Assembly (NCBI RefSeq): GCF_036226885.1
Contig: NZ_CP109027.1
Location: forward strand, 1,798,001 to 1,862,000
DNA: 64,000 nt
Reading direction: 5' to 3'
From: Streptomyces sp. NBC_00663
Lineage (GTDB): Bacteria; Actinomycetota; Actinomycetes; Streptomycetales; Streptomycetaceae
Of the stretch, positions 9,893 to 17,964 are shown in pieces. The translations under genes were made by a program, and so were the position numbers. Under the pieces are notes generated by a model, which worked only from the letters and a program-made list of their open reading frames with translations, was not told the DNA's origin and searched no databases. Within the stretch, counting starts at the first letter, position 1; each line of letters begins with the position of its first letter.

Positions 9893-12800
9893 TCAGCGGG
9901 AGCGGAGGCGGGCTTCGGTGATGAGGGGGGTGATGTCGCCCATGGGCCCGCATTGGGGGCGGGTCAGGGCGTCGGAGATGTCCCAGGAGGAGAACTCTCC
10001 GGTCTGCGTCCCGGTGAGGGCGACGCGCCAGCCATCCAGCCAGAACACTTGTCGCACCGCAGCGCCCGGGTGGTGCAGCACCGTCACCCGGCCTCCCGCT
10101 GTCACGTCCCACAACTGCGCGGTCTCATCCAGGGAACCCGACAGGAGCAGTGCTCCATCGGGCGACCAGGCAAGGGCGAGCACGTCTTGACGGTGGCCCA
10201 CCAGGGGACGCCGTGCGACGAACCCGTCCTCTCCACGATCGAGCACGAGGACGGTGCCGTCCGTGCAGCCGACGGCGAGGGCCGTGCCCTCGGGGTGCCA
10301 GGCGAGGGCGGTGAAGACCTTGTCGCCTCGGTACTCGGCCACCGTGGCGTCGAGCGTGTTGACGGTGACGAGGTTGTCCTGTCCGGCAACGGCGAACTCC
10401 GCGCGTCGCGGGTGCCAGGCGACCGCGCTCAGGAAGCTCGCGTGCCGCGTCCATCCCGGCGGCGCCGGGCGGAGAGTGCCTTTGCGGTCGTAGACGCGCG
10501 GCAGCCACGTCCGGTCACGGGAGACCACGGCCAGCCACTCCCCGTCGGCGGACCAGCGGGCGTCGGTGACGGCGTCGTGGGCGTCAGTCAGTACGGCGGT
10601 CCTGTACAAGCGATTGGGCTGGCCCCAACCTTCCGGCGGCTCCCAGACCGACACACGGCTGCCGCCGCCTTCCACCACTGCGCAACGGGCCCCGTCCCCG
10701 GACCAGTCCACGGCATCCGGGTCGTCCAGGCCCTCGGCCTCGACCAGGCTCTTGCTTCGGCCGACGAGCCGTATGGCGTCACGGTTGTCCAACTCGATCT
10801 CGGGGCTGATCCGCCAGATCCGTACGGTGCCGTCGTCCGAAGCGCTGGCGAGCCGATCCCCCCGGTGCGACCAGGCCACGTCGCACACTCCTTGGGCATG
10901 TCCCTGAAAGACGTCCAGTTCCCTGCTGCCGCGCACGTACCACGTCCGCACCGTCGCGTCGGCTCCAGCGCTCGCCAGGCGGGTGCCGGAGGGAGACCAG
11001 GCCACCCTCCTGACCTGTTCCGTGTGTCCGTCGAGGCGGCGATCGGAGTACCCCCCGTGCGAGGGCGCCATGCCCACGTACACCTGGTTGTTCTGGTCTC
11101 CGGACGCCAGCTTGGAGCCGTCCACCGGGCTGAAGCGCACGGTCCTGACCGGCTTCCGCCGCATCGGGTCCCCCCAGTCCAGGTGTTCCACGCCCGCGTC
11201 CGGCGAGTGAACCTCGATCACCCCGTCCTCACGAGCCGTAGCCACCCGCCCGTCACCGGCGATGTCCGCATCCCACAACCGAACCGGACGCCCCTCCCCG
11301 TCCACGCTCACGCACGTCCTGACCGGCTCCCGCCCCCTCCCCCGCGCCTCCCACACCCGCGCCGTCCCGTCCGCGCACGCGACCAGCACGTACCGCCCGT
11401 CAGGAGAGAACCGCACCGACCACGGCCGGTCGTCGAGCGGCACCACCCGCAGCTCGTCGCCCCCGGGCCAGGACCACAGCCGCAGCGTCTCGTCCGTCGC
11501 GACGGACGCGATCAGTTCGCCGTCGGGAGACCAGTCCACGGAACGCACCCACCCCGGCCCGTCCCCGCGCGCTTCCCTGGCGTGCCGGAACGTCGCCCGC
11601 ACCTGGCCGGTGTCGGCGTCGAGCACGCGTACGCCACCGTCCTTGGACGCCGTGACGAGCAGGGTGTCGTCCGGTGACCAGGCCACGCCCCACAGACCCG
11701 CCTCCTGAGCCCGGAAGCAGCGCAGTTGAGGGTGAGCCGCCATCGCGCGCCGCAGCAAGTGCCGCCAGCCGTCGAGGTCGGGCGCGTAGAGCAGCAGTCC
11801 CAGCAGCAGGTCACCCTGCGCCGAGCCATCCCCCGCCAACAAGCGCAAAACAGCGCGGGGATCGCTCTCGACCAGCAGTTCACCCCGTCTGACCTCGTCG
11901 TCCGCCGTGCGCTGAAGAGACTGCGCAACCAGGTCGAGCGCCGCGCCCGACAGGTGCAGGTCGGTCAGGGTGCCGTACAGCTCCGGCCACGCGGCGGCGA
12001 ACGCGTCCTCCATGCGCCCGGACAGGACCGACACCAGGCGCATCAGCCGCGAGGCCGGTATGAGTTGGTCCGGCTGTCGCCCGTACCTGGCCCAGTCGAC
12101 GGCCGTCTCCTCGATCTCCCGGCGTGCGCGCAGGGCGTCGTGGTCGCGTTCCAGGTTCTCGCGCAGGCGGGGCCAGTGCACGAAGAGGCTCTCGTGGGCG
12201 ACTTCGAAGGCATCCTCGGTGAGGTGGTCCCAGCCGGCGTCACCGGGCCGCACGCGCTCCACCGGGTGCCGGACCGTGGTGAGCACCCGGCACTCCACGA
12301 ACGGCCGCAGCAGCCGCAGTTCACGTTCGGGGAGGTCGCGCAGGGCGACGGGACGCCGGGTGTACTTGCCCGACTCGTCGACCGACACCAGGCGCCCCAG
12401 TGCTTTGAGGACCGCCCGCTCGGCGTCCCGTACGGTGCTGCGCTCCCCGTCGGTGAGGAAGTCCCGGGCGAGCCGGAACGCCTCCTCGGCCTGGTCCGTG
12501 AGCACTTTCTGCACGCGTCCCGAGGCCTCGTACTCACCGCGGGTGATCTCCCGGGGCGGGCGCTTCCCCTCCGGATTGACCTTCTGCCAGAGCTGCTGGA
12601 GCGCGAAGGCCAGCAGCGGCAGGGCCTCTCCGGCGGCGTCCTCCTGGATGAGCCCGAGGGCCTGGTCGTCGAGCCGCCAGCCCAGGGTGGCCAGGGGCGC
12701 GTTGACGATCCGGGGCAGTTCGCTGCGGGCGAGCGGTTTCACGAGGTGGTGGTCGCGCAGCAACGGTTCGAACGCCTCGAACCGCATCAGCGCGTCCAGG

Positions 12801-13783
12801 AAGTCGGCCCGCACGGTGTACACCAGCCAGGTGTTCCGGCGTACCGCCTCGGCCAGGGCGGCGACCAGGATCGCCGCGTCGGTGTCGGCCTCGGGCAGCA
12901 GCAGTTCCTCGGTCTGGTCGACGATGACGAGGAGGCGTGCGTCCGGCACGCGCGCGGTGATGCCGTCGAGGGTCTCGGCGAGGCCTTGGGGGCGTTCCCG
13001 TATCCGCTGGAGCACGAGCGGTCCGGTGTCGGTGTCGAGCCCGAGATCCCGGCGTATCTCGGCGATGGCGTGTGCGAGGGCGGCGAGGCCGCCGCGGGCG
13101 GGGGTCACCGGGCCGAGGACGATCCAGAAGGGGGCGCTTCCGTCGGAAGCGGCCGGGCGCTCGCGCAAGGCCGGTACCAGGCCCGCGCGCACCAGTGAGG
13201 ACTTGCCCGCGCCGGAGGGCCCGATGACGGCCAGGGCGCCGTTGCGGCGGCGGCCCAGCAGCGGGCGGCTGAGTGCCTCGATGTCCTCGTCGCGGCCGAA
13301 GAAGACCCGGGCGTGCTCCTCCTGAAAGGGGTTCAGTCCCGGGAAGATGGCGGTCAGGGCGGCTCCGCGGGAGACGCCGCCCTCGTCGAGCCGCTTCAGG
13401 ATCGAGCGTTCGGCGTCGGCCATGGACCGCGGGTCGCCCGGCTCGACGTTCAGCGCCTGAAGGGTGTCGATGAGGGCCCGGCCCGGGGCTCCGTCGACCC
13501 GGCACTCCACGACGGGCGCGGTGGGTTTGCGCTCGCGGAAGACGGAGACCTCCCAGACACACCACTCGGCGGCGGAGCCCTCCGTGGTGACGACCACGAG
13601 TGCCTCCGCGGCCAGCAGGTTGCGCCGCAGTTCGTCGCGCCAGGGGTAGGAGGCGGCGATGCCGTGGCCGGGCAGCGCGTAGGCGAAGCAGTCCTCGTAC
13701 CCGGCCGTGCGCAGGGCCTCGACGAGGCGATGGGCCGTGTCGGCACCGTCGTCGGCGTGATAGCTGATGAAGACCCGGCCCAT
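9893..13783 (-). CDS. TIR-STAND NTPase-WD40 repeat protein
   Basis: A 1296-residue multidomain protein. Residues 1-145 form a TIR domain (MGRVFISYHADDG) with the WCxxE motif at 74-78, E78 being the likely NADase glutamate. A novel-STAND NTPase begins with the LNPFQEEHARVFFGR signature (150-164), then Walker A GPSGAGKSS (188-196) and Walker B LLVIVDQTEE (about 290). The C-terminal ~600 residues hold about 13 WD40-like repeats, many with WSPDG turns, enough for two beta-propellers. ATG at 13783 has GGGGGAG 4 nt upstream. By family knowledge such proteins sense a ligand with the repeats, oligomerise through STAND and fire the TIR effector. It is a single gene, divergent from a NUDIX gene. Defence is inferred, not shown. 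Confidence 0.88.
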   Translation of the reverse strand: MGRVFISYHADDGADTAHRLVEALRTAGYEDCFAYALPGHGIAASYPWRDELRRNLLAAEALVVVTTEGSAAEWCVWEVSVFRERKPTAPVVECRVDGAPGRALIDTLQALNVEPGDPRSMADAERSILKRLDEGGVSRGAALTAIFPGLNPFQEEHARVFFGRDEDIEALSRPLLGRRRNGALAVIGPSGAGKSSLVRAGLVPALRERPAASDGSAPFWIVLGPVTPARGGLAALAHAIAEIRRDLGLDTDTGPLVLQRIRERPQGLAETLDGITARVPDARLLVIVDQTEELLLPEADTDAAILVAALAEAVRRNTWLVYTVRADFLDALMRFEAFEPLLRDHHLVKPLARSELPRIVNAPLATLGWRLDDQALGLIQEDAAGEALPLLAFALQQLWQKVNPEGKRPPREITRGEYEASGRVQKVLTDQAEEAFRLARDFLTDGERSTVRDAERAVLKALGRLVSVDESGKYTRRPVALRDLPERELRLLRPFVECRVLTTVRHPVERVRPGDAGWDHLTEDAFEVAHESLFVHWPRLRENLERDHDALRARREIEETAVDWARYGRQPDQLIPASRLMRLVSVLSGRMEDAFAAAWPELYGTLTDLHLSGAALDLVAQSLQRTADDEVRRGELLVESDPRAVLRLLAGDGSAQGDLLLGLLLYAPDLDGWRHLLRRAMAAHPQLRCFRAQEAGLWGVAWSPDDTLLVTASKDGGVRVLDADTGQVRATFRHAREARGDGPGWVRSVDWSPDGELIASVATDETLRLWSWPGGDELRVVPLDDRPWSVRFSPDGRYVLVACADGTARVWEARGRGREPVRTCVSVDGEGRPVRLWDADIAGDGRVATAREDGVIEVHSPDAGVEHLDWGDPMRRKPVRTVRFSPVDGSKLASGDQNNQVYVGMAPSHGGYSDRRLDGHTEQVRRVAWSPSGTRLASAGADATVRTWYVRGSRELDVFQGHAQGVCDVAWSHRGDRLASASDDGTVRIWRISPEIELDNRDAIRLVGRSKSLVEAEGLDDPDAVDWSGDGARCAVVEGGGSRVSVWEPPEGWGQPNRLYRTAVLTDAHDAVTDARWSADGEWLAVVSRDRTWLPRVYDRKGTLRPAPPGWTRHASFLSAVAWHPRRAEFAVAGQDNLVTVNTLDATVAEYRGDKVFTALAWHPEGTALAVGCTDGTVLVLDRGEDGFVARRPLVGHRQDVLALAWSPDGALLLSGSLDETAQLWDVTAGGRVTVLHHPGAAVRQVFWLDGWRVALTGTQTGEFSSWDISDALTRPQCGPMGDITPLITEARLRSR

Positions 13784-13874
13784 GACGCTCCCCCACGGCA
13801 CACTCGGACTGGCGCATCATGCCCGGTGACGACCTGTCGGCAACCTCATTCCCCTGAACTGCCCAGGAGGCGGT

Positions 13875-14342
13875 GTGAAGCAGGACCACTTCGACGACCC
13901 CGACGCCCCGGCGGCCAACCGGCTGTGGCCGGTCGTCGGCGCCGTGGTGCGCGACGAGCCGGGCGATCTGCTGCTGATCGAACGGTCGGACGACGGGTAC
14001 TGGGCGCTGCCGGGCGGCCTGGTCGACGTCGGTGAGTCGTTCACCCAGGCCGTGGTGCGGGAGGTGCGCGAGGAGACCGGCCTGGACATCGCCGTCACCG
14101 GGCTGGTGGGTCTGTACTCCGATCCCGGGCACGTCACCTCGTACGACGACGGAACGGTGAGCCAGGAGTGCTCGCTGGTCTTCCACGGAGTGGTCACCGG
14201 CGGCCGGTTGCGGACCAGCGAGGAGTCGCGCACGGTGCGTTTCGTCCCGCTGCGGGAGCTCGGCGCGCTGCGTATGCACGCGTCCACGCGGATGAGAATC
14301 ACCCATGCTCTCGAACGGCGGGACGGTCCGTATCTCGGCTGA
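13875..14342 (+). CDS. NUDIX hydrolase
   Basis: A 155-residue NUDIX hydrolase. The catalytic box is complete: from G in GGLVDVGE through REVREETGL it fits GX5EX7REUXEEXGU (about residues 47-70). Enzymes with this box cleave nucleoside diphosphates linked to another moiety, such as ADP-ribose, NADH or damaged nucleotides. GTG at 13875 lies 5 nt after AGGAGG. It is divergent from the TIR-STAND gene with only 91 nt between the starts, so the two may share a control region; a functional link is speculative. Confidence 0.9.
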   Translation: MKQDHFDDPDAPAANRLWPVVGAVVRDEPGDLLLIERSDDGYWALPGGLVDVGESFTQAVVREVREETGLDIAVTGLVGLYSDPGHVTSYDDGTVSQECSLVFHGVVTGGRLRTSEESRTVRFVPLRELGALRMHASTRMRITHALERRDGPYLG

Positions 14343-14355
14343 GGCCGCTCAGCCA

Positions 14356-14369
14356 TTTCGGTGCCGAAA
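14356..14369. promoter_or_regulatory. TTTCGG-TG-CCGAAA inverted repeat
   Basis: Perfect 6+2+6 inverted repeat 14 nt after the NUDIX stop and about 105 nt before the peptidase start. It could be a weak terminator without a T-tract or an operator for the peptidase gene. Confidence 0.3.
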
Positions 14370-14474
14370 CAGTGAATTACCCGATGAATCCGTTCCTCCG
14401 TGCGTCCTTTCCGGAACGATGCGGCGTGGACCGTGACATCCGCGGTCCGCCAACCTCCGTCCTGGGAGGACTCC

Positions 14475-16046
14475 ATGAGAAAACGCGCAGCCGTGCTGTG
14501 CGGCGCCGCCGTCGTCATGGCCGGGAGCTTCACCGCCCTGCCCGCCGACGCGAGCACTCCGCGCACCGCGGACACCGCTGCGGCCGCGAAGCTCACCTGG
14601 AAGAGCTGCGGCACCACGAACTACCCGACGCTCCAGTGCGCGTCCCTCAAGGTCCCACTCGACCACGACGATCCGCACGGGCGGCAGATCACGCTCGCGC
14701 TGTCCCGCGTCCCGCACACCGCGAAGAAGTCCCAGGGCCCACTGCTGGTCAACCCCGGCGGCCCCGGCGGCAGCGGTCTGACGCTGGCCGGCTTCGTCGC
14801 CGGCTCACTGCCCAAGGCGGTCACGGCGCAGTACGACGTCATCGGCTTCGACCCGCGCGGGGTGGGCAAGAGCAAGCCGGCTCTCGACTGCGAGCCCGGC
14901 CACTTCGACCCCGTACGCCCCGACTCCGTACCGAGCACACCCGCGATCGAGAGGGCCAACCTCCAGCGGGCCAAGTCCTTCGCCGCCGCCTGCGGCAAGA
15001 AGCACGCCGATCTGCTGCCGTACATCAACACGGTCCAGGCCGTGCAAGACATGGACTCGATCCGTGCCGCCCTGGGCGCGAAGAAGATCAATTACTTCGG
15101 TTACTCGTACGGCACCTATCTGGGCGCGGTCTACGCCAAGCTCTTCCCGGAGCGCGTACGGCGCCTGGTCCTGGACTCGATCGTCGACCCGACCGGTGTC
15201 TGGTACGACGACAACCTCGGCCAGGACTACGCCTTCAACGACCGTCACCTCGCGTTCACGTCCTGGGTCGCCAAGTACGACGCGACGTACAAGCTCGGCA
15301 CCGATCCGGCGAAGATCGAGGCCAAGTGGTACAAGATGCGGGCCCAGTTGGCGAAGAAGCCCGCGGGCGGGAAGGTCGGCGCCTCGGAGTTCGAGGACAC
15401 CTTCATCCCGGGCGGCTACTACAACGGCTACTGGCCCTATCTGGCGGAGGCGTTCGCGGCGTACGTGAACGACAAGAACGCCGACCCGCTGGTCGAGGCG
15501 TACGAGAACTTCGCCGCCGTCGACGCCTCGGGCGACAACGGCTACAGCGTCTACACCTCGGTGCAGTGCCGTGACGCCGACTGGCCGCGCGACTGGAGCC
15601 AGTGGCGCGACGACAACTGGGCGGTGTACAAGAAGGCGCCGTTCATGACCTGGAACAACGCCTGGTACAACGCGCCGTGCGCGTTCTGGCCGACCGGCTC
15701 GCAGGAGCCGGTGGACATCGCCAACGGCGACCTGCCGCCGGTGCTGCTCTTCCAGGCGACGAACGACGCGGCCACCCCGTACGAGGGCGGCGTGATGGTC
15801 CACCGTCTGCTGCACGGCTCCAGCCTGGTGGTCGAGCAGGGCGGCGGGAACCACGGCATCACGCTGAGCGGGAACGCCTGCCTGGACAAGCATCTGGCGG
15901 CGTATCTGACGGACGGCACGGTGCCGCGCAGCGGCGGCGAGGTCGACGCGGTGTGCGACGCGCTGCCCGACCCCAAGCCGCTCGGCTCGACGTCGTCGGC
16001 GTCGCGCGGCTCGACGCTGCACGGCATGCTCGGCTTCCGCGGCTGA
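14475..16046 (+). CDS. Secreted Tap-like alpha/beta-hydrolase (tripeptidyl aminopeptidase family)
   Basis: A 523-residue secreted serine exopeptidase of the S33/Tap type. A signal peptide is clear: MRKR, then a hydrophobic stretch ending near ADAS (about residue 26). The nucleophile elbow is GYSYG, the oxyanion motif is NPGGPGGSG, and the C-terminal TAP-like domain carries the catalytic His in GGGNHGI. Family members release tripeptides or single residues from protein N-termini outside the cell, processing secreted proteins and feeding on peptides. ATG at 14475 has GGAGGA 6 nt upstream. A hairpin follows the stop, so it is probably a single-gene unit. Confidence 0.9.
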   Translation: MRKRAAVLCGAAVVMAGSFTALPADASTPRTADTAAAAKLTWKSCGTTNYPTLQCASLKVPLDHDDPHGRQITLALSRVPHTAKKSQGPLLVNPGGPGGSGLTLAGFVAGSLPKAVTAQYDVIGFDPRGVGKSKPALDCEPGHFDPVRPDSVPSTPAIERANLQRAKSFAAACGKKHADLLPYINTVQAVQDMDSIRAALGAKKINYFGYSYGTYLGAVYAKLFPERVRRLVLDSIVDPTGVWYDDNLGQDYAFNDRHLAFTSWVAKYDATYKLGTDPAKIEAKWYKMRAQLAKKPAGGKVGASEFEDTFIPGGYYNGYWPYLAEAFAAYVNDKNADPLVEAYENFAAVDASGDNGYSVYTSVQCRDADWPRDWSQWRDDNWAVYKKAPFMTWNNAWYNAPCAFWPTGSQEPVDIANGDLPPVLLFQATNDAATPYEGGVMVHRLLHGSSLVVEQGGGNHGITLSGNACLDKHLAAYLTDGTVPRSGGEVDAVCDALPDPKPLGSTSSASRGSTLHGMLGFRG

Positions 16047-16047
16047 G

Positions 16048-16074
16048 AACGCCCCACCGCCCGTCGGGGGCGTT
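16048..16074 (+). terminator. Terminator after the Tap-like peptidase
   Basis: AACGCCCC pairs perfectly with GGGGCGTT across an 11-nt loop, 2 nt after the stop codon. It lacks a long T-tract, as is common in Streptomyces. Confidence 0.6.
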
Positions 16075-16101
16075 GTCAGACCGATGGTCCACCATGGACG
16101 C

Positions 16102-16500
16102 ATGAGTGAGCTGACCAGGATTCCCGCCCCCGACGGGCTCGCGCCCGCCGCCCAGTACTCCCATGTCGTCCTGGGCACCGGCACGTTCGTCGCGATCTCC
16201 GGCCAGCTCGCCCTGGACGAGGACGGAAAGATCGTCGGCGAGGGCGACGCCGCCGCCCAGGCCCGCCAGGTCTTCGAGAACCTCCGCCGCTGTCTGGCCG
16301 CGGCGGGCGCGACCTTCGAGGACGTCGTCAAGCTGACGTACTTCGTCACGGACATGGCGCACATGCCGGCGATCCGGGCGGCCCGCGCCGCGCACCTGCC
16401 CGACGACCGGCTGCCGGCCGCGTCGGCGGTCCAGGTCGCCGCTCTGGTGCGGCCCGAGTTCCTGATGGAGGTCGAGGCGTTCGCGGTGATCGCCCCGTGA
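16102..16500 (+). CDS. RidA-family (YjgF/YER057c/UK114) protein
   Basis: A 132-residue RidA-family protein. It has the typical start LTRIPAPDGLAP, the central strand and helix (GTFVAISGQLALDEDG) and a C-terminal PEFLMEVEAFAVI. RidA proteins hydrolyse reactive enamine/imine intermediates from PLP enzymes; the key Arg of canonical RidA lies near the C-terminus (LVRPEFLMEVE). ATG at 16102 gives the family's usual N-terminus; an in-frame ATG at 16084 is possible. Its stop overlaps the following GNAT gene, implying coupled translation. Confidence 0.85.
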   Translation: MSELTRIPAPDGLAPAAQYSHVVLGTGTFVAISGQLALDEDGKIVGEGDAAAQARQVFENLRRCLAAAGATFEDVVKLTYFVTDMAHMPAIRAARAAHLPDDRLPAASAVQVAALVRPEFLMEVEAFAVIAP

Positions 16501-17018
16501 TCGAGGTCCGGGAGATGAGGCTCGCCGACTGCGAGCGCGTCGCCGAGATCCGCGTCCGCGGCTGGCAGACCGCGTACCGGGGGCTGATGCCGCAGCCGTA
16601 TCTGGACGCCCTGAGTGTGGCCGAGGACGCCGAGCGCCGTCGCGCGCGCCTGCGGCAGTCCGACCCCAGCGTGGTGAACCTCGTCGCCGAGCAGCACGGC
16701 GAACTGCTGGGCTGGGCCGCGCACGGTCCGTACCGGGACGGTGAAGTGCGCACGGCGGACGCCGAGTTGTACGCGATCTACGTCGACACCGGCCGGTTCG
16801 GCGGCGGCCTCGGCCACGCCCTGCTCCAGGAGTCGGTCCGCCGGTGCACGGCCGCCGGACACCCGCGCATACGCCTCTGGGTCCTCCGGGGCAACGCGCG
16901 CGCCCGTGCCTTCTACGAGCGGGCGGGGTTCCGCCCCGACGGCGCCGAGGAGCCGTTCGAGGTGGACGGGGTGCCAGTGCCCGAGGTGCGGTACGTCAAG
17001 GGCCTCGTCGCGGGCTAG
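16497..17018 (+). CDS. GNAT-family N-acetyltransferase
   Basis: A 173-residue acetyltransferase. The acetyl-CoA loop Q/RxxGxG/A appears as GRFGGGLGHALLQ (about 100-112), followed by the C-terminal NARARAFYERAGF motif typical of GNATs. GTG at 16497 overlaps the RidA stop by four bases (GTGA), so the two genes form an operon. Substrate unknown; members acetylate small amines or protein N-termini. The 3' end overlaps the convergent HEAT-repeat gene by 23 bp. Confidence 0.88.
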   Translation: MIEVREMRLADCERVAEIRVRGWQTAYRGLMPQPYLDALSVAEDAERRRARLRQSDPSVVNLVAEQHGELLGWAAHGPYRDGEVRTADAELYAIYVDTGRFGGGLGHALLQESVRRCTAAGHPRIRLWVLRGNARARAFYERAGFRPDGAEEPFEVDGVPVPEVRYVKGLVAG

Positions 17019-17580
17019 GGATCCGCGCCAGCGCGTGCACCGCCGCCTCCGCGAGCGAGGGATGCGCGAGGGCCTGGTTCAGTACGGGTCTGGCCCGGGT
17101 GTCACCGAGGGTGCCGAGGCCCTCGACGCAGGCGAGCGCGACGCGCCGGTAGGGGTCGTGCGGGCGCAGTCGTCGCTCCAGGGTGGTGATGAGGGCCGGC
17201 ACGGACTCGGGCGCGCGCAGTTCGGCGAGGAGCCTGACGGGGTGCAGGGCGTAGGCGACCCGCAGTTCGTTGGTGGCCAGGGCCGCCGCCGCGCGGGCGG
17301 TGCGGGGGTCGCCGAGGCGGGCCAGGGCGTGGGCGGCGGAGGCGCAGCGCTGCGGGTCGCGGTGGTTGAGCAGCAGGACGAGCGACTCGAAGGCCCGGGA
17401 GTCTCCGGCGAGCCCGAGGCGGAACGCGGCCAGCTCCCTGGCCCACAGCGGCTGACCGGGTTCGGTGAGCACGGCCGCCAGTTCGTCGAGGTCCTCGGCC
17501 TCCACCAGCCGCTCGTACGCCGCCGACGCCCCGGACTCCCGCCGTAAGCGCTCCGTGAGTGATCGCAACTCTTCGTCCAT
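16996..17580 (-). CDS. HEAT-repeat (PBS-lyase-like) protein
   Basis: A 194-residue all-helical protein with repeated units such as ASAAHALARLGDPRTA, VALACVEGLGTLGDTRA and AAVHALARIPSP, matching PBS lyase HEAT-like repeats, which are scaffolds for protein contacts. It is not a phycobilin lyase in this context. ATG at 17580 begins MDEELRS; longer in-frame starts add a proline-rich stretch unlike the repeats. It converges on and overlaps the GNAT gene. No function can be assigned. Confidence 0.75.
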   Translation of the reverse strand: MDEELRSLTERLRRESGASAAYERLVEAEDLDELAAVLTEPGQPLWARELAAFRLGLAGDSRAFESLVLLLNHRDPQRCASAAHALARLGDPRTARAAAALATNELRVAYALHPVRLLAELRAPESVPALITTLERRLRPHDPYRRVALACVEGLGTLGDTRARPVLNQALAHPSLAEAAVHALARIPSPRRGP

Positions 17581-17964
17581 GCAAGGCAGCCTAGGCGGGG
17601 TGCCGGGGCGAGGGACGTACATCACAAAGACCGGGGGCTGGCGCGCTCGTTACCGGCGGGTTAAGCTCAATCGAGCGAGTTACCCACTCGCGGAACTCCT
17701 TGCGGTGGCCTGGTGACGCAGCCATCACAAGAGCAGTCGGTTCGGTACCTCAGGTACCTCAGTACGACGCGGCTTGGGACAGGGCCGGTCGGCTTCACCG
17801 TTCTCCGGGCGTGTGCACGCCCGCGACGACGGACATCGCACCACCGGGCGTGTGCGCTTGACAGCCCGGCAACACCCGCATCTGCATCTCTCCACGCACC
17901 CGGTGCGCCCTTCGGCGCACCGGGTCGCGCTCCCAGTCGTCACCCTCATTCCTGGAGTCCCGCG
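17581..17964. promoter_or_regulatory. Intergenic control region upstream of the 3-hydroxyacyl-CoA dehydrogenase
   Basis: 384 nt with no gene but dense structure. A tandem 9-bp repeat GGTACCTCA is at 17744-17761. A perfect palindrome CGGGCGTG-TG-CACGCCCG is at 17806-17823. The same 12-mer CCGGGCGTGTGC occurs at 17805-17816 and 17844-17855. A consensus -35 TTGACA is at 17858-17863 (the -10 is weak, around 17881). A perfect 12-bp hairpin is at 17898-17925. The layout suggests a regulated promoter with a structured leader of roughly 70 nt. Confidence 0.45.
17898..17925 (+). other. Leader hairpin before the dehydrogenase gene
   Basis: ACCCGGTGCGCC pairs perfectly with GGCGCACCGGGT across a CTTC tetraloop. 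It lies between the candidate TTGACA promoter and the ATG at 17965, so it may be an mRNA-stabilising 5' stem or an attenuator rather than a plain terminator. Confidence 0.45.

Noticed and set aside
11726..13198. Long plus-strand frame inside the TIR-STAND-WD40 gene
   Set aside because: Antisense to a protein with complete Walker and WD40 motifs; no family match and no ribosome site.
16996..17580. Phycocyanobilin lyase
   Set aside because: The PBS-lyase HEAT repeats are a generic scaffold here; no phycobiliprotein context exists in this organism type.
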